DNA from: CBDCXE01 sp965223725 [NCBI: Nitrospinota bacterium]
GTDB lineage: Bacteria > Nitrospinota_A > UBA7883
Reading direction: 5' to 3'
NCBI GenBank assembly: GCA_965223725.1
Contig: CBDCXE010000002.1
Span: 276,144 to 340,143, forward strand
DNA length: 64,000 bases
Shown here: positions 8,910 through 17,571 of the stretch, in pieces
How positions within the stretch are numbered: the first letter of the stretch is position 1
Layout: the number at the start of each line of letters is the position of its first letter
Notes under the pieces: model-generated
Seen by the model: only the letters and a program-made list of their open reading frames with translations
The model's database searches: none
What the model was told of the DNA's origin: nothing
Position numbers and translations under genes: made by a program

Positions 8910-9929
8910 TCAGAACTGGTAAAACAGTTCGAAAGCTATCTCTGATTTGTTTCCTTGCAAGACGCCATCCCTGTCTGGGAAAACTTTCTCGTCAGAAGAT
9001 GTATACTTAAATTCCGCCCGCGCTGTCAGCTCTTCTGTCAACAGGTAGGTTGGGCTGATGGTAAACGCGGTTCGGTTTTCTGTGAAGAAAGAGCCGAGCC
9101 TGGCGCCATCCTTGTCATCAAAGTTTTCCAGCCGCGCCGTGAAAGAAAGCTGATCATCCCAAAAATATTTTGCCATCAGCAACCACGCGGTCCATGTCGC
9201 GTCGTCCCCTGTGACTATGTTCGATTGCCCTGTGAAGCTGCCCATGTTGAACTCGCCGCCGATCAAAAGGCTGTCAAAATACTTGGACGATAAATCAACA
9301 TCAAATACTGTCAGGTCGTCGGTAGGCTCTTCACCCTCCGCGCCGGTGATGAACGATAGGCCCACATCCACAGCGTCTACTATATTAAACGCCACGCGGG
9401 CGCCGAAGGTTTTGGCGGTGTTGTCATCCTCGATCTTGTCCCAACCGTTGACAATATAAACGCTGTAATCGAACCACTTGGTATAACCAGACGCCATGGC
9501 GCCTGTAAGGTTTTTTGGAACGCCATAGTCGAACAGCATAGAGTGTGAGACCTGGTGCATATCCACCGGGTCCTGCGCTTCTAAACCGATAGGCGCGTTG
9601 AACTTGCCAAAGGTGAACTTAACGTCGTACCTTTTCAATCCATACCAAATATATCCTTGCTCGACTATATTATCGGTCGTCTGCTTTTGCCCGTTAAGAT
9701 GGTTCAGGTCAACACGGAATCCCGCGCGATCATTGATACCTTTTTCCAGGTCCAGCTCAACTTCATCCATCGCAAAACTGTTTTCTCCATTGGAGAAATC
9801 GTATTTGTACGATGTGTCCAGAAATCCAAAAAACTTTAATCCTTCCGTTATATCAGCTGCGTTGGCAATGGGCGCCGTCCCTAAAATGGCGAGCCCCAGG
9901 GCGAGAGCCGATGTCCAGGCTCTGATCAT
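8910..9929 (-). CDS. Outer-membrane beta-barrel (porin-like) protein
   Basis: 339 residues from the ATG preceded by GAAAGGAATTGCGC. Signal peptide MIRAWTSALALGLAILG... ends at IANA|AD. The body is a series of short amphipathic strands rich in aromatics and glycine (GFLDTSYKYDFSN, GYIWYGLKRYDVKFTFGKF). It ends in FELFYQF, a terminal-Phe barrel-assembly signal. The GKFNAPIGLEAQDP...MLFDYGVPKNLTG segment resembles the BBP2/Gcw_chp group of putative outer-membrane barrels. Solute specificity cannot be read from sequence. It converges with ndk. Confidence 0.75.
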   Translation of the reverse strand: MIRAWTSALALGLAILGTAPIANAADITEGLKFFGFLDTSYKYDFSNGENSFAMDEVELDLEKGINDRAGFRVDLNHLNGQKQTTDNIVEQGYIWYGLKRYDVKFTFGKFNAPIGLEAQDPVDMHQVSHSMLFDYGVPKNLTGAMASGYTKWFDYSVYIVNGWDKIEDDNTAKTFGARVAFNIVDAVDVGLSFITGAEGEEPTDDLTVFDVDLSSKYFDSLLIGGEFNMGSFTGQSNIVTGDDATWTAWLLMAKYFWDDQLSFTARLENFDDKDGARLGSFFTENRTAFTISPTYLLTEELTARAEFKYTSSDEKVFPDRDGVLQGNKSEIAFELFYQF

Positions 9930-10024
9930 GCGCAATTCCTTTCTCAAAATTTCCATTCGATTTTATACAAGTCCCCCACAAATAAGCAGAGGACATTGTA
10001 CACGGAATCGGCGTGATTTTTCAG

Positions 10025-10780
10025 TTATTTTGAGCTTCTGGTGATACTATTCAAGAACGGCTCAATAAAGTCCATAGGCAGCGGCACGATGTTGTTGGTG
10101 GTGCCTTCGGAAGATATCTCGCGGATCGTTTGTAAATATCGCAGTGTGATGGCGGCCGGTCTCTTCTCGATTATCAGCGCCGCCTCGGCCAGCTTCTCCG
10201 CCGCCTGATACTCACCCTGGGCATTGATGATTTTCGCGCGCCGTTCCCGCTCGGCTTCCGCCTGCTTGGCCATGGCCCGTTGCATCTCGCTGGGCAGATC
10301 GACATGCTTGATCTCGACGTTGGAGACTTTGATGCCCCACGGGTCGGTCCGCTTGTCGAGCAGCTCCTGCAGCTCGTGATTTATTTTCTCCCGTTCGGAG
10401 AGCAGCTCATCGAGCTCCACCCCGCCAAGGACGGATCGGAGGCTGGTCTGCGACAACTGGCCTGTGGCGTAGTAGTAATCCTCCACCTGGATGACAGCGT
10501 TCTCCGCGTCGAGCACTTTGAAATAGACGACGGCGTTGACTTTGACCGAGACGTTATCGCGGGTGATGATATCCTGGGAGGGAACATCGAGGGCGATCAG
10601 TCGGAGGTCGACCTTTGTCATCTTATCGATCACCGGCCAGAGTATGATCAACCCCGGCCCTTTGACTTTGTGAAACCTGCCAAGCCGGAAAATGACACCG
10701 CGTTCATACTCCTTGAGGACGCGGAAGATCGACATTAATACCGCCAGGGCAAATATGAGGGCTAGTAAAGTTCCAGGCAT
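10025..10780 (-). CDS. Slipin / stomatin-like SPFH-domain membrane protein
   Basis: 251 residues: one N-terminal membrane segment ([15 protein letters not shown]) followed by an SPFH domain ([41 protein letters not shown]). A coiled-coil region follows ([19 protein letters not shown]). Slipins form oligomeric cages on the inner membrane and often pair with an NfeD protein. No NfeD gene is adjacent here. The family is well recognised; the cellular role is not settled. Confidence 0.88.
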   Translation of the reverse strand: MPGTLLALIFALAVLMSIFRVLKEYERGVIFRLGRFHKVKGPGLIILWPVIDKMTKVDLRLIALDVPSQDIITRDNVSVKVNAVVYFKVLDAENAVIQVEDYYYATGQLSQTSLRSVLGGVELDELLSEREKINHELQELLDKRTDPWGIKVSNVEIKHVDLPSEMQRAMAKQAEAERERRAKIINAQGEYQAAEKLAEAALIIEKRPAAITLRYLQTIREISSEGTTNNIVPLPMDFIEPFLNSITRSSK

Positions 10781-11144
10781 GGCTCGCTCCTTAGTTTAAT
10801 TTGGTATACACGACAGGCCCAATAAACTGCAAAAATCAAACGGTTAAAATCGATCACCTGTCATATTAAAATTCTACACGATTTGGCCAAAAATAGGGAG
10901 CCCAGAGTAACAACACCCAAAACCACAACAATGTATAACTGAATCTAAGTCCAGGTCATCATTCAATCTCCTATATTATAAATAATACTATAGTCATGTA
11001 TAAGTATAGATCATTAATGATTAATGTCAAGAATAATATGTTATAAATTTTATGCTATTCGAGCAGATTTTTATTCTATAATAATAGCCGGGCACTTTTG
11101 CGATGGTGGATCATGCCGGACCCTATCGTTTTTGAGGAAAGATT
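10781..11144. other. AT-rich intergenic region with a very short ORF behind a strong ribosome site
   Basis: About 360 bases between divergent genes. On the minus strand a strong ribosome site (AGGAGATTGA) precedes ATG ATG at 10962-10957, but the reading stops after five codons (MMTWT). The same frame beyond the stop reads a hydrophobic segment (YIVVVLGVVTLGSLFLAKS), as if a single-span small membrane protein had gained a nonsense codon. No RNA gene or terminator was seen. Confidence 0.35.
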
Positions 11145-11354
11145 ATGCGATATATTGTCGTCCTTGTCTGCTCTCTGTTTATGTTTTCCCTGCTCGCGCA
11201 TGCGCATGGTGGAGGCCTGGATCAGCAAGGTGGGCACCATAACCGGAAACAGGGCGAATACCATTTCCACCGCGGTCCGTTGGCAGGCAAGAAGTTCAAT
11301 TCGAAAAAAGAGGCCACCGAGGCGCTGGTAAAAGCAATAAAGAAAAGTAAATAA
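11145..11354 (+). CDS. Small exported YHYH-type protein
   Basis: 69 residues with a signal peptide (MRYIVVLVCSLFMFSLLAHA) and a short mature part, HGGGLDQQGGHHNRKQGEY then HFHRGPLAGKKF. The pattern HGGGLD-x-G-x-H-x-NRK-x-G-x-YHxH matches the small periplasmic YHYH-domain proteins, here with GHHNRK in place of the common GCHNNRK, so the usual cysteines are missing. The histidine cluster suggests metal binding, but this is inference. The ribosome site GAGGAAAGATT precedes the ATG. The next gene starts immediately after the stop. Confidence 0.7.
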   Translation: MRYIVVLVCSLFMFSLLAHAHGGGLDQQGGHHNRKQGEYHFHRGPLAGKKFNSKKEATEALVKAIKKSK

Positions 11355-11831
11355 ATGCTATCAGATATTGTTTCATTGATAAAGGAGATCGACTGGTACG
11401 CTACAATTTCATTGGTTACAGCTATCATTGCTCTTTTGGTAAGTATCATCGCAAATCGAAAAGCAAATGATATAAATATACGTCAGCTTGAAATTGAGGA
11501 ACAGAGGGAGAAAGAGAAGCAAGCTTTAAATTTGTCGGCAAAGCTGAGCGCAAAATTGATTAGGAGCAATAATCGCGAACGATTGGTACTTATTAATTCT
11601 GGAAATTCTGAAGCTAGAAACTTGCGTATGGCCTTAGATGGAAGGCCCTACTCTGAACATAATGTGGTTGTTGACTCTTTGCCCGAAATGGTCGGTCCAA
11701 ACTCAAAAATTGGCTGTGCAATGAGTTTTACCTATGCTGATAGACCACAACTTGACATTAAAGTAGTTTGGGATGATGATCTTCAAAATGATAGAGTGTA
11801 TCGAACAATACTCAGAATTGAAGAGATGTAG
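11355..11831 (+). CDS. Hypothetical membrane-anchored protein
   Basis: 158 residues, family not recognised. There is one membrane segment near residues 17-35 (ISLVTAIIALLVSIIANRK), then a charged helix likely to form a coiled coil (LEIEEQREKEKQ), then a beta-rich domain (LVLINSGNSEARNLRM, LDIKVVWDDD). The NSGxSEARNxxM part resembles a small immunoglobulin-like fold found in other membrane-tethered proteins of unknown role. Base composition is more AT-rich than the flanking genes, suggesting acquisition. Its ATG directly follows the YHYH gene stop codon. Confidence 0.6.
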   Translation: MLSDIVSLIKEIDWYATISLVTAIIALLVSIIANRKANDINIRQLEIEEQREKEKQALNLSAKLSAKLIRSNNRERLVLINSGNSEARNLRMALDGRPYSEHNVVVDSLPEMVGPNSKIGCAMSFTYADRPQLDIKVVWDDDLQNDRVYRTILRIEEM

Positions 11832-11833
11832 CA

Positions 11834-12124
11834 ATGTTACCAAAAAAACGTCCGCCGACCCATCCGGGCGAGATGTTGCTCAAGGAGTTCCTGGAGCCGA
11901 CCAATACCACGCAGACGAAGTTCGCCCGTCATCTCGGCTGGTCGTTCGCCCGGTTGAACGAGATCATAAACGGCAAACGTGGCGTCACTGCGGATTCGGC
12001 CATCGCTTTTGGAGAGGCGTTGCGGACCGGACCGGAGTTCTGGCTGAACCTCCAGCGCGACTGGGACCTTTGGCACGCCCGCAAGAAGCATAAGCCTGTG
12101 GGCCCGTTACTGAAAACAGGTTAA
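11834..12124 (+). CDS. higA: HigA-family antitoxin, XRE-type DNA-binding protein (no HigB beside it)
   Basis: 96 residues. The HigA family signature is HPGEMLLKEFLEP near residue 10. A Cro/C1-type helix-turn-helix follows (TQTKFARHLGWSFARLNEIIN), then GKRGVTADSAIAFGEALRTG and PEFWLNLQRDWDLW. HigA antitoxins neutralise and regulate a RelE-like HigB toxin, normally encoded just upstream and ~90 residues long. The gene 2 bases upstream here encodes a membrane protein with no RelE resemblance, and downstream is a convergent TRAP gene, so this antitoxin appears solitary. Confidence 0.88.
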   Translation: MLPKKRPPTHPGEMLLKEFLEPTNTTQTKFARHLGWSFARLNEIINGKRGVTADSAIAFGEALRTGPEFWLNLQRDWDLWHARKKHKPVGPLLKTG

Positions 12125-12130
12125 AAAACC

Positions 12131-13408
12131 CTAATACAACAACCCTACCAAAAACAGACTCAACCACGGTATATACGTAATAATAATCAGCGCGACGATG
12201 AGTACCATCATCCAGGGGATGGCGGCGCGTGTCACTTCGCCGAGGCTCATGTTGCACAGCCCGGCGGCGACGTAGAGGTTCAGCCCCACCGGCGGGGTGA
12301 TCATCCCCACCTCCATGTTCGTGGTCATCACCACGCCGAGGTGGATCGGGTCGATGCCGAGGCTGATGGCGATCGGGTGGAACAGCGGCGCCAGGATCAG
12401 CAGTATGGCCGACGGCTCCATGAAATCGCCCGCGAACCAGAGGATCACGTTGACCATCAACAGGAACGACCAGGGGCTCGGGTCGGTGTCGAGCACGGCC
12501 TCGGCCAGGTGCTGCGGTATCCGCTCCTCGGTCAGGGTGTGGGCGAAGATCATGGCGCAGGCGATTATAAATAATAATACCGATGTCATCTTCGCCGACT
12601 CCAGCAGCACCGTCGGGATGTCCCGCACGCCCATATCGTTATAGACAAACAGCGCGATGATGGCCGAATAGACCGCCGCCACCGCCGCCGCCTCGGTGGG
12701 GGTGAAGGCGCCCGCATAGATGCCGCCGACCACGATGAATATCAGCAACAGCCCCCAGAACGCGCTGCGGAACGTTGACCAGAGATGCCCGAACCCTTGC
12801 CAATCCTCCTTCGGCATGTTGAGCCGTTTGGCTGTGATCCAGGTGGCGGTCATCAGGCAGAGCCCCATCACCATGCCGGGCAGGATGCCGGCGATGAACA
12901 TCTTGCCCACCGACTCCTCCACCGCGTCGGCATATACGATCATCGGGATGGAGGGCGGGATCAGGATGCCCATGCTGCCCGATGTGGCGATCACCCCCAC
13001 GGCGAACCGTTTGTCATAGCCCGCGGCGATCATGCCGGGGATCATGATCGAGCCGATGGCCACCACCGTCGCCGGTGACGACCCGGAGATGGCCGCGAAC
13101 AACATGCAGGCCACCACCCCCGCCATGGCCAACCCGCCGGTCATCCAGCCGACCAGCGCCCGGGCGAAGTTGATTATCCGGTGCGACACGCCGCCGGTGG
13201 TCAGAAAGTGCGACGACAATATGAAAAACGGTATCGCCAGCAGGGTCGAATGCTCCATGGTGTCGAACAGTTTCTGCGCCACGATCACCGTCGCATCCTC
13301 CGTGGCCAGCGCTGTGAACAGCAGGCTCGACAGGCCAAGGCTGATAGCGATCGGGACCCCTATGAGCAGTAGCGCCAGCAGCCCAATGAACAACAGCGTC
13401 ACGCTCAT
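12131..13408 (-). CDS. dctM: TRAP transporter large membrane subunit (DctM)
   Basis: 425 residues from MSVTLLFIGLLALLLIG, whose ATG overlaps the dctQ stop (ATGA); a longer upstream extension is GC-rich and not family-like. The twelve-span permease of tripartite ATP-independent periplasmic transporters shows GVPIAISLGLSSLLF, the re-entrant GSSPATVVAIGSIMIPGM and IPPSIPMIVYA. It imports organic acids using the sodium gradient with the binding protein and small subunit encoded upstream. The three genes form one operon, dctP-dctQ-dctM. Confidence 0.95.
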   Translation of the reverse strand: MSVTLLFIGLLALLLIGVPIAISLGLSSLLFTALATEDATVIVAQKLFDTMEHSTLLAIPFFILSSHFLTTGGVSHRIINFARALVGWMTGGLAMAGVVACMLFAAISGSSPATVVAIGSIMIPGMIAAGYDKRFAVGVIATSGSMGILIPPSIPMIVYADAVEESVGKMFIAGILPGMVMGLCLMTATWITAKRLNMPKEDWQGFGHLWSTFRSAFWGLLLIFIVVGGIYAGAFTPTEAAAVAAVYSAIIALFVYNDMGVRDIPTVLLESAKMTSVLLFIIACAMIFAHTLTEERIPQHLAEAVLDTDPSPWSFLLMVNVILWFAGDFMEPSAILLILAPLFHPIAISLGIDPIHLGVVMTTNMEVGMITPPVGLNLYVAAGLCNMSLGEVTRAAIPWMMVLIVALIIITYIPWLSLFLVGLLY

Positions 13409-13941
13409 TGCTGATCCCCATCGGTTGTGACCTGCTGGTGGGCGTATCCTTCCGCCTCGCTGCCGGCGACCCTCCGCAACTCGCCTTTCCAGATGGCCAC
13501 GCCCACCTGTAAAAAGTGGATTATCATCAGGCCGAGGCCCACCGGGATGGCCAGGTATGGTATCCATTGCGGGATCTGCAGGTCGAGGGTCAGGTCGCCC
13601 CACTGATATATTTTACGGATGTAATAGATCGACAGATAAAAAACCCAGCCGGTGAACAGCAGGCAAAGGCTCAGCCCCAGCAAGGCGATCCGGCGCTGGT
13701 TCGCTATGGAAAACCGGTCGATCAGGATATCGATGCCCAGATGCGCGCCCTTTTTCACGCCATAGGCCGCGCCCACCAGCACAACCCAGGCGAACAGATA
13801 CTGCACCGCCTCCAGCGCCCAGGTGAACCCGGTGTCGAACAGATAGCGGGCCACAACATTGGCGAACAGCAGCAACGTGGCCGACGCCAGCCCGAGGGTT
13901 ATGATTGTCTGCTCCAGCCTGACGATGACCCGGTCGAGCAT
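13405..13941 (-). CDS. dctQ: TRAP transporter small membrane subunit (DctQ)
   Basis: 178 residues with four predicted membrane segments. The DctQ pattern is visible in YLFDTGFTWALEAVQYLFAW, GVKKGAHLGIDIL and WIPYLAIPVGLGLMIIH. It docks to the large subunit. The stop overlaps the dctM start by 4 bases, and it begins 12 bases after dctP ends. The C-terminal tail (about 20 residues) is polar. Confidence 0.93.
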   Translation of the reverse strand: MLDRVIVRLEQTIITLGLASATLLLFANVVARYLFDTGFTWALEAVQYLFAWVVLVGAAYGVKKGAHLGIDILIDRFSIANQRRIALLGLSLCLLFTGWVFYLSIYYIRKIYQWGDLTLDLQIPQWIPYLAIPVGLGLMIIHFLQVGVAIWKGELRRVAGSEAEGYAHQQVTTDGDQQ

Positions 13942-13953
13942 GGGATGCGCTTC

Positions 13954-14976
13954 CTAATGGGGCGCCTGGTTACCCAGCACGCCATGAACCTGCTCCAGCA
14001 GATCGGCCCCGATCTGCCGGGCGAATTTGCCTTCCACCCCGGCCACCGCCGCCTTCCATTGGGCGCGTTCCTCTTCGGTCAGTTCGACCACTTTTGCCTT
14101 GCCGGCCTGCTCGATCTTCGCTCTGTCACTGTCGCTGGCCGCAGCGGCGAATTTGGCGGATTCGCTGGTGACATCCTTGATGATCGCCTCCAGTTCCGCC
14201 CGGATATCGTCCGGCAATCCGTCCCAGAACTGGGCGCTGACCACCAGCAGATAGCCGAGGTAGGAATGATTGGAGACAGAGATATAATCCTGCACCTCGA
14301 AAAACTTTTTCGAATATATATTGGACCATGCATTCTCCTGTCCATCCACGACACCTTGCCCCAGGGATGAATAAACTTCCTTGAACGGCAGTTTCTGCGG
14401 CACTCCACCCAGCGCTTTAATCATCTCCTCATGCACATCGGAGGTCTGGATCCGGAATTTTTTGCCTTTGAAATCGTCCGGCGCGACCCGCAGCGGTTTA
14501 TCACCGCGGATAGAGAACACCTTCATCCCGTTATCCCAAAACCCGAGCGCCTTCAGGCCCTTCCGCTGCAACGGATCGGTCATCAATTTGGCCACCGGCG
14601 AGCGGGTCAGCTTATGCACATCGTCGAGGTTGTGGAACAGAAACGGAATATCGAACACCTGGATGGTTCTGGAAAACTTGACAAATTTAGAGAGGCTCGG
14701 CGCGCCCATTATACCGGTGGTTTTGCTGTCGGACAGGCGCATCGCCTCGATCACCTTGTTGTCGTTATACAACTGGGAGCTGGGGAACACCTCCATGCGC
14801 ACCCTTCCCTGCAGCTTTTCATTCACGGTTTTGGCCAGCAGGTCGGCGGCCTTGCCCTTCGGTGTGTTCGGGCTGACCACGTGTGAAAATTTGATCACAT
14901 ACTCCGCGGCCTGTGCGGATGGTGCGGCGAAGAGGATGGTTATACAGATTATGATTGCACGGGTGAAGGTTTTCAT
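13954..14976 (-). CDS. dctP: TRAP transporter periplasmic solute-binding protein (DctP)
   Basis: 340 residues with a signal peptide (MKTFTRAIIICITILFAAPS, AQA|AE). Conserved DctP features are YVIKFSHVVSPNTPKGKAAD, VFPSSQLYNDNKVIEAMRL, the carboxylate-binding region KGKKFRIQTSDVHEEMIKAL, and LGQGVVDGQENAWSNIY. The ligand-anchoring arginine is in FRIQTS. Ligands of this clan are usually C4-dicarboxylates or other organic acids; the exact one is not readable. It is the first gene of the operon, with AGGAGCCATAAGC before the ATG. Confidence 0.93.
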   Translation of the reverse strand: MKTFTRAIIICITILFAAPSAQAAEYVIKFSHVVSPNTPKGKAADLLAKTVNEKLQGRVRMEVFPSSQLYNDNKVIEAMRLSDSKTTGIMGAPSLSKFVKFSRTIQVFDIPFLFHNLDDVHKLTRSPVAKLMTDPLQRKGLKALGFWDNGMKVFSIRGDKPLRVAPDDFKGKKFRIQTSDVHEEMIKALGGVPQKLPFKEVYSSLGQGVVDGQENAWSNIYSKKFFEVQDYISVSNHSYLGYLLVVSAQFWDGLPDDIRAELEAIIKDVTSESAKFAAAASDSDRAKIEQAGKAKVVELTEEERAQWKAAVAGVEGKFARQIGADLLEQVHGVLGNQAPH

Positions 14977-15089
14977 TGCTTATGGCTCCTATTTTGTCTG
15001 CTTTAATACTGGCTAAACCGCATATTGGATTTTAGCCGACAATGGCGCATTATTGAAGCTTCTATTCACCACGGTGCGTATAATAGGGC

Positions 15090-15119
15090 AAAAAAATGGA
15101 GACGCCGAAGCGCCTCCAT
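15090..15119 (-). terminator. Intrinsic terminator after fadL-like gene
   Basis: On the minus strand, ATGGAGGCGC, a TTCG tetraloop, and GCGTCTCCAT (one mismatched pair) form a stem followed directly by seven T (15096-15090). It sits 15 bases after the stop codon of the outer-membrane channel gene. Confidence 0.88.
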
Positions 15120-15133
15120 TCGGAGAGCCACAA

Positions 15134-16486
15134 TTACTTATTGCTGAAGTTATGAGTAATTGAGAGTAGTAAAGATGTCTGTTTCAAAGAGACCGTTGTC
15201 CCGGAGGATTGACCCGGCCCCAGGTCGTTCACACCGGTCAGCTTGTTCTCGGAAGCGATCATGCCGGCCAACCCGACCATCCAATGGTCACCCAGGCTGA
15301 CATCGACCCCGGCGGTGAAATGATCCTCTACTATGGCAGGGAACGCCGCGTTGTTGAACACGTCCTCTTCGCCGATGGGCGAGTCGCCATGGTTATACCC
15401 GACCCGGGCGGTGACCATGGGGGTGAAAACATACTCCGCCGCGACAGCGAACACCCACATGTCATCCCAGCCGAACTGGAGCGGCATGCTGCCTGCCTGA
15501 CCCACCGGCTGACCCGTGGCCATGCTGACCAGGGCGAAATTACCATCGAGGCTCTGCTGGTCGTCATGGGTGGCGCTGAAATTGATCCACTTCACATCGG
15601 CGGTGACTTTCAGCCTGTCGTTGGGCGTGATGGCCGCGCCCATGGCGAACTGCTGTGGAAAATTCATCTTCCATTTATACGTGCCGTCGGAGTTGACGAA
15701 GGCGTTGCCCCGGCCGTCCGGGAACACGATGTCACCCTGCGAAAGGCGATACTCCATGTTCTGGAACGCCTGCTCCGTGATATACGTGGCGCCCACCTGG
15801 ACCAGATCGTTGACCTTGTAGATCACGCCGAATGTCGCGCCGAACCCAAGGGCCCCCTCCGGTTTGGAAAGGTCCGCGCCCACATACTGGGCCGGGTTGC
15901 CCGGGTTGGTGTATTTCTGTTTGAAGCTAAGCTGCTGATAATCGATGTTCAACGAAACACCCACAGAGAGCCGGTCGTTGATTTTTTTTGCCAGCGTAGG
16001 AGCCAGCTTGGCGAACTGGTACTGCGTGAACAGGTTGGCCTTCCACGGCGTGAAATCGCCCATCTGCGCGTTGAAAGGTATTGAGTCAATAGTGTCATAA
16101 TCGACACCCATACCAGCCAGCCAGAACATCCCGCCGCCGAAATAAAGGTCATCCCTGCCGTCGACCGGGCCGACCCAGCCCACGGCCGGCACCAGATACA
16201 GGTCCGATCCGCCTTCAGTTTTCTGGCCGCCGGATGCAGTGAAATCCACAGATCGAGTCGGCATAAAACCCTCGAACGAAAAATCAGCCTTGGTGCCGAT
16301 CAGGGCCATGCCGGCCGGATTGGAAATCGCCGTGGCTGTGCTGCCGGGCGCCGCAGTGACCGCGCCTGCCATGCCCTTTTGATAAGCGCCCACACCGATC
16401 ATCTGGTGGCCATTGGTGGCCCAGGCCGCGCCGTTGAAGGACAATGTGAACGTGACTGCTATAAGAAATATTGCAAATTTCCACAT
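15134..16486 (-). CDS. FadL/TodX-family outer-membrane channel
   Basis: 450 residues from the ATG after TGAGGAGTG; further upstream in-frame codons do not encode a signal peptide. Signal peptide MWKFAIFLIAVTFTLSFNGA ends at AWA|TN. The mature N-terminus NGHQMIGVGAYQKGMAGA followed by STATAISNPAGMALIG is the plug (hatch) region of FadL proteins. The rest is barrel strands (VQVGATYITEQAF, LKVTADVKWINFSA, DVSLGDHWMVGLAG). The protein ends in LLLSITHNFSNK, so it lacks a terminal Phe. FadL relatives import long-chain fatty acids or aromatic hydrocarbons by lateral diffusion. It is monocistronic with its own terminator. Confidence 0.9.
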   Translation of the reverse strand: MWKFAIFLIAVTFTLSFNGAAWATNGHQMIGVGAYQKGMAGAVTAAPGSTATAISNPAGMALIGTKADFSFEGFMPTRSVDFTASGGQKTEGGSDLYLVPAVGWVGPVDGRDDLYFGGGMFWLAGMGVDYDTIDSIPFNAQMGDFTPWKANLFTQYQFAKLAPTLAKKINDRLSVGVSLNIDYQQLSFKQKYTNPGNPAQYVGADLSKPEGALGFGATFGVIYKVNDLVQVGATYITEQAFQNMEYRLSQGDIVFPDGRGNAFVNSDGTYKWKMNFPQQFAMGAAITPNDRLKVTADVKWINFSATHDDQQSLDGNFALVSMATGQPVGQAGSMPLQFGWDDMWVFAVAAEYVFTPMVTARVGYNHGDSPIGEEDVFNNAAFPAIVEDHFTAGVDVSLGDHWMVGLAGMIASENKLTGVNDLGPGQSSGTTVSLKQTSLLLSITHNFSNK

Positions 16487-16679
16487 GCTTACACTCCTCA
16501 TAAAATTAGTATAACGACAGTACTTAAGATAACTTATGGTCAAATAACAGGCTCTGCCCCATGGGCGCCTGCCATATGTCAGCATGATTATTTAATGTTA
16601 GATTCAATTGCTTTGGAATGGATTCTTTATATTGTCGTACAATGAGAGAATTTTAATGTGGACGTATAAAAAGTGATTT

Positions 16680-17570
16680 ATGAACGACAGTAACGCCAAA
16701 TCACACTCAATTGCATATATTGTGCTGATTCTATCCAGCGCCATGTTTGCGTCCGGATATATTCTGGCCAGGGCGATCAGCCCCGATGTGGCAATGGGAA
16801 TGTTTGTGACATTGAGCATGTTTTTCAGCGCAGTGACGCTGTCGATATTCAAGGGAAAGCGGAAACGGGCCAATATTAGTCAGGGCGATATTGCCGCCAT
16901 GGTCGCCAATGGTGTCGGTTCGCCGCTCATTGTATTTATGGGTATGGAGGGCGCCAAAACGGTCACCCCGGCCCTTGCTTCTGTTCTTGTGACGTCCAAT
17001 GTGCTTATGATCGCGCTGGCGGCCTGGGCGCTGGGCAGAAAGCTTTTCCGCGCAAAGCATGTGGCGGCGCTGGTGTGCGGGTTTCTCGGCATTGTGTGGA
17101 TCAGCCTGGAGCGGGGCGTCATGGGCGGCGAGCAGCGGGGCATCGCACTGCTGTTGGGCGCGGCGATTCTGATAGCGTTTGTCACCATCATAATCGAGAA
17201 GCCGGTGTTTGAAATCGGGTGGGCGCCGGTAACGCGATGGACCTTCTGGATGGGTTCGATATTTTCCGCCATATATACTTTGGTCATTGGCCAGTTCGGT
17301 TGGCTGTCGGTCGAACAGACGTTGCTTTGCGTTGTGGTGGGCGCCATCAGTATTGCCGGCCCTGTGGTGACGTTTAATCTGGGAATGAGTAAAATCGGTT
17401 CCGCCGACGCGGCCGCGATCAAGCTGTTGATCCCATTTTTCGCGCTGGTTTACGGCATATTGATATTGGATGAGTACCCGGCGTTTAAGTCGTTTTTGGC
17501 GGCAATAGTGGTGGTCGTATCGGTGGCGATGTATCAGCTGTCTAACGAGAACGTGAAAAAACGGAGTTGA
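16680..17570 (+). CDS. EamA/DMT-family transporter
   Basis: 296 residues, ten predicted membrane segments in two EamA repeats (SSAMFASGYILARAI; GPVVTFNLGMSKIGSADAAAIKLLIPFFAL). The drug/metabolite transporter superfamily exports amino acids, nucleobases and other metabolites; substrate is not inferable. The first repeat carries the usual PALASVLVTSNVLMIALAAW pattern. The gene is followed after one base by a methyltransferase-like gene, so coupling is likely. Its own ribosome site is poor. Confidence 0.85.
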   Translation: MNDSNAKSHSIAYIVLILSSAMFASGYILARAISPDVAMGMFVTLSMFFSAVTLSIFKGKRKRANISQGDIAAMVANGVGSPLIVFMGMEGAKTVTPALASVLVTSNVLMIALAAWALGRKLFRAKHVAALVCGFLGIVWISLERGVMGGEQRGIALLLGAAILIAFVTIIIEKPVFEIGWAPVTRWTFWMGSIFSAIYTLVIGQFGWLSVEQTLLCVVVGAISIAGPVVTFNLGMSKIGSADAAAIKLLIPFFALVYGILILDEYPAFKSFLAAIVVVVSVAMYQLSNENVKKRS

Positions 17571-17571
17571 A

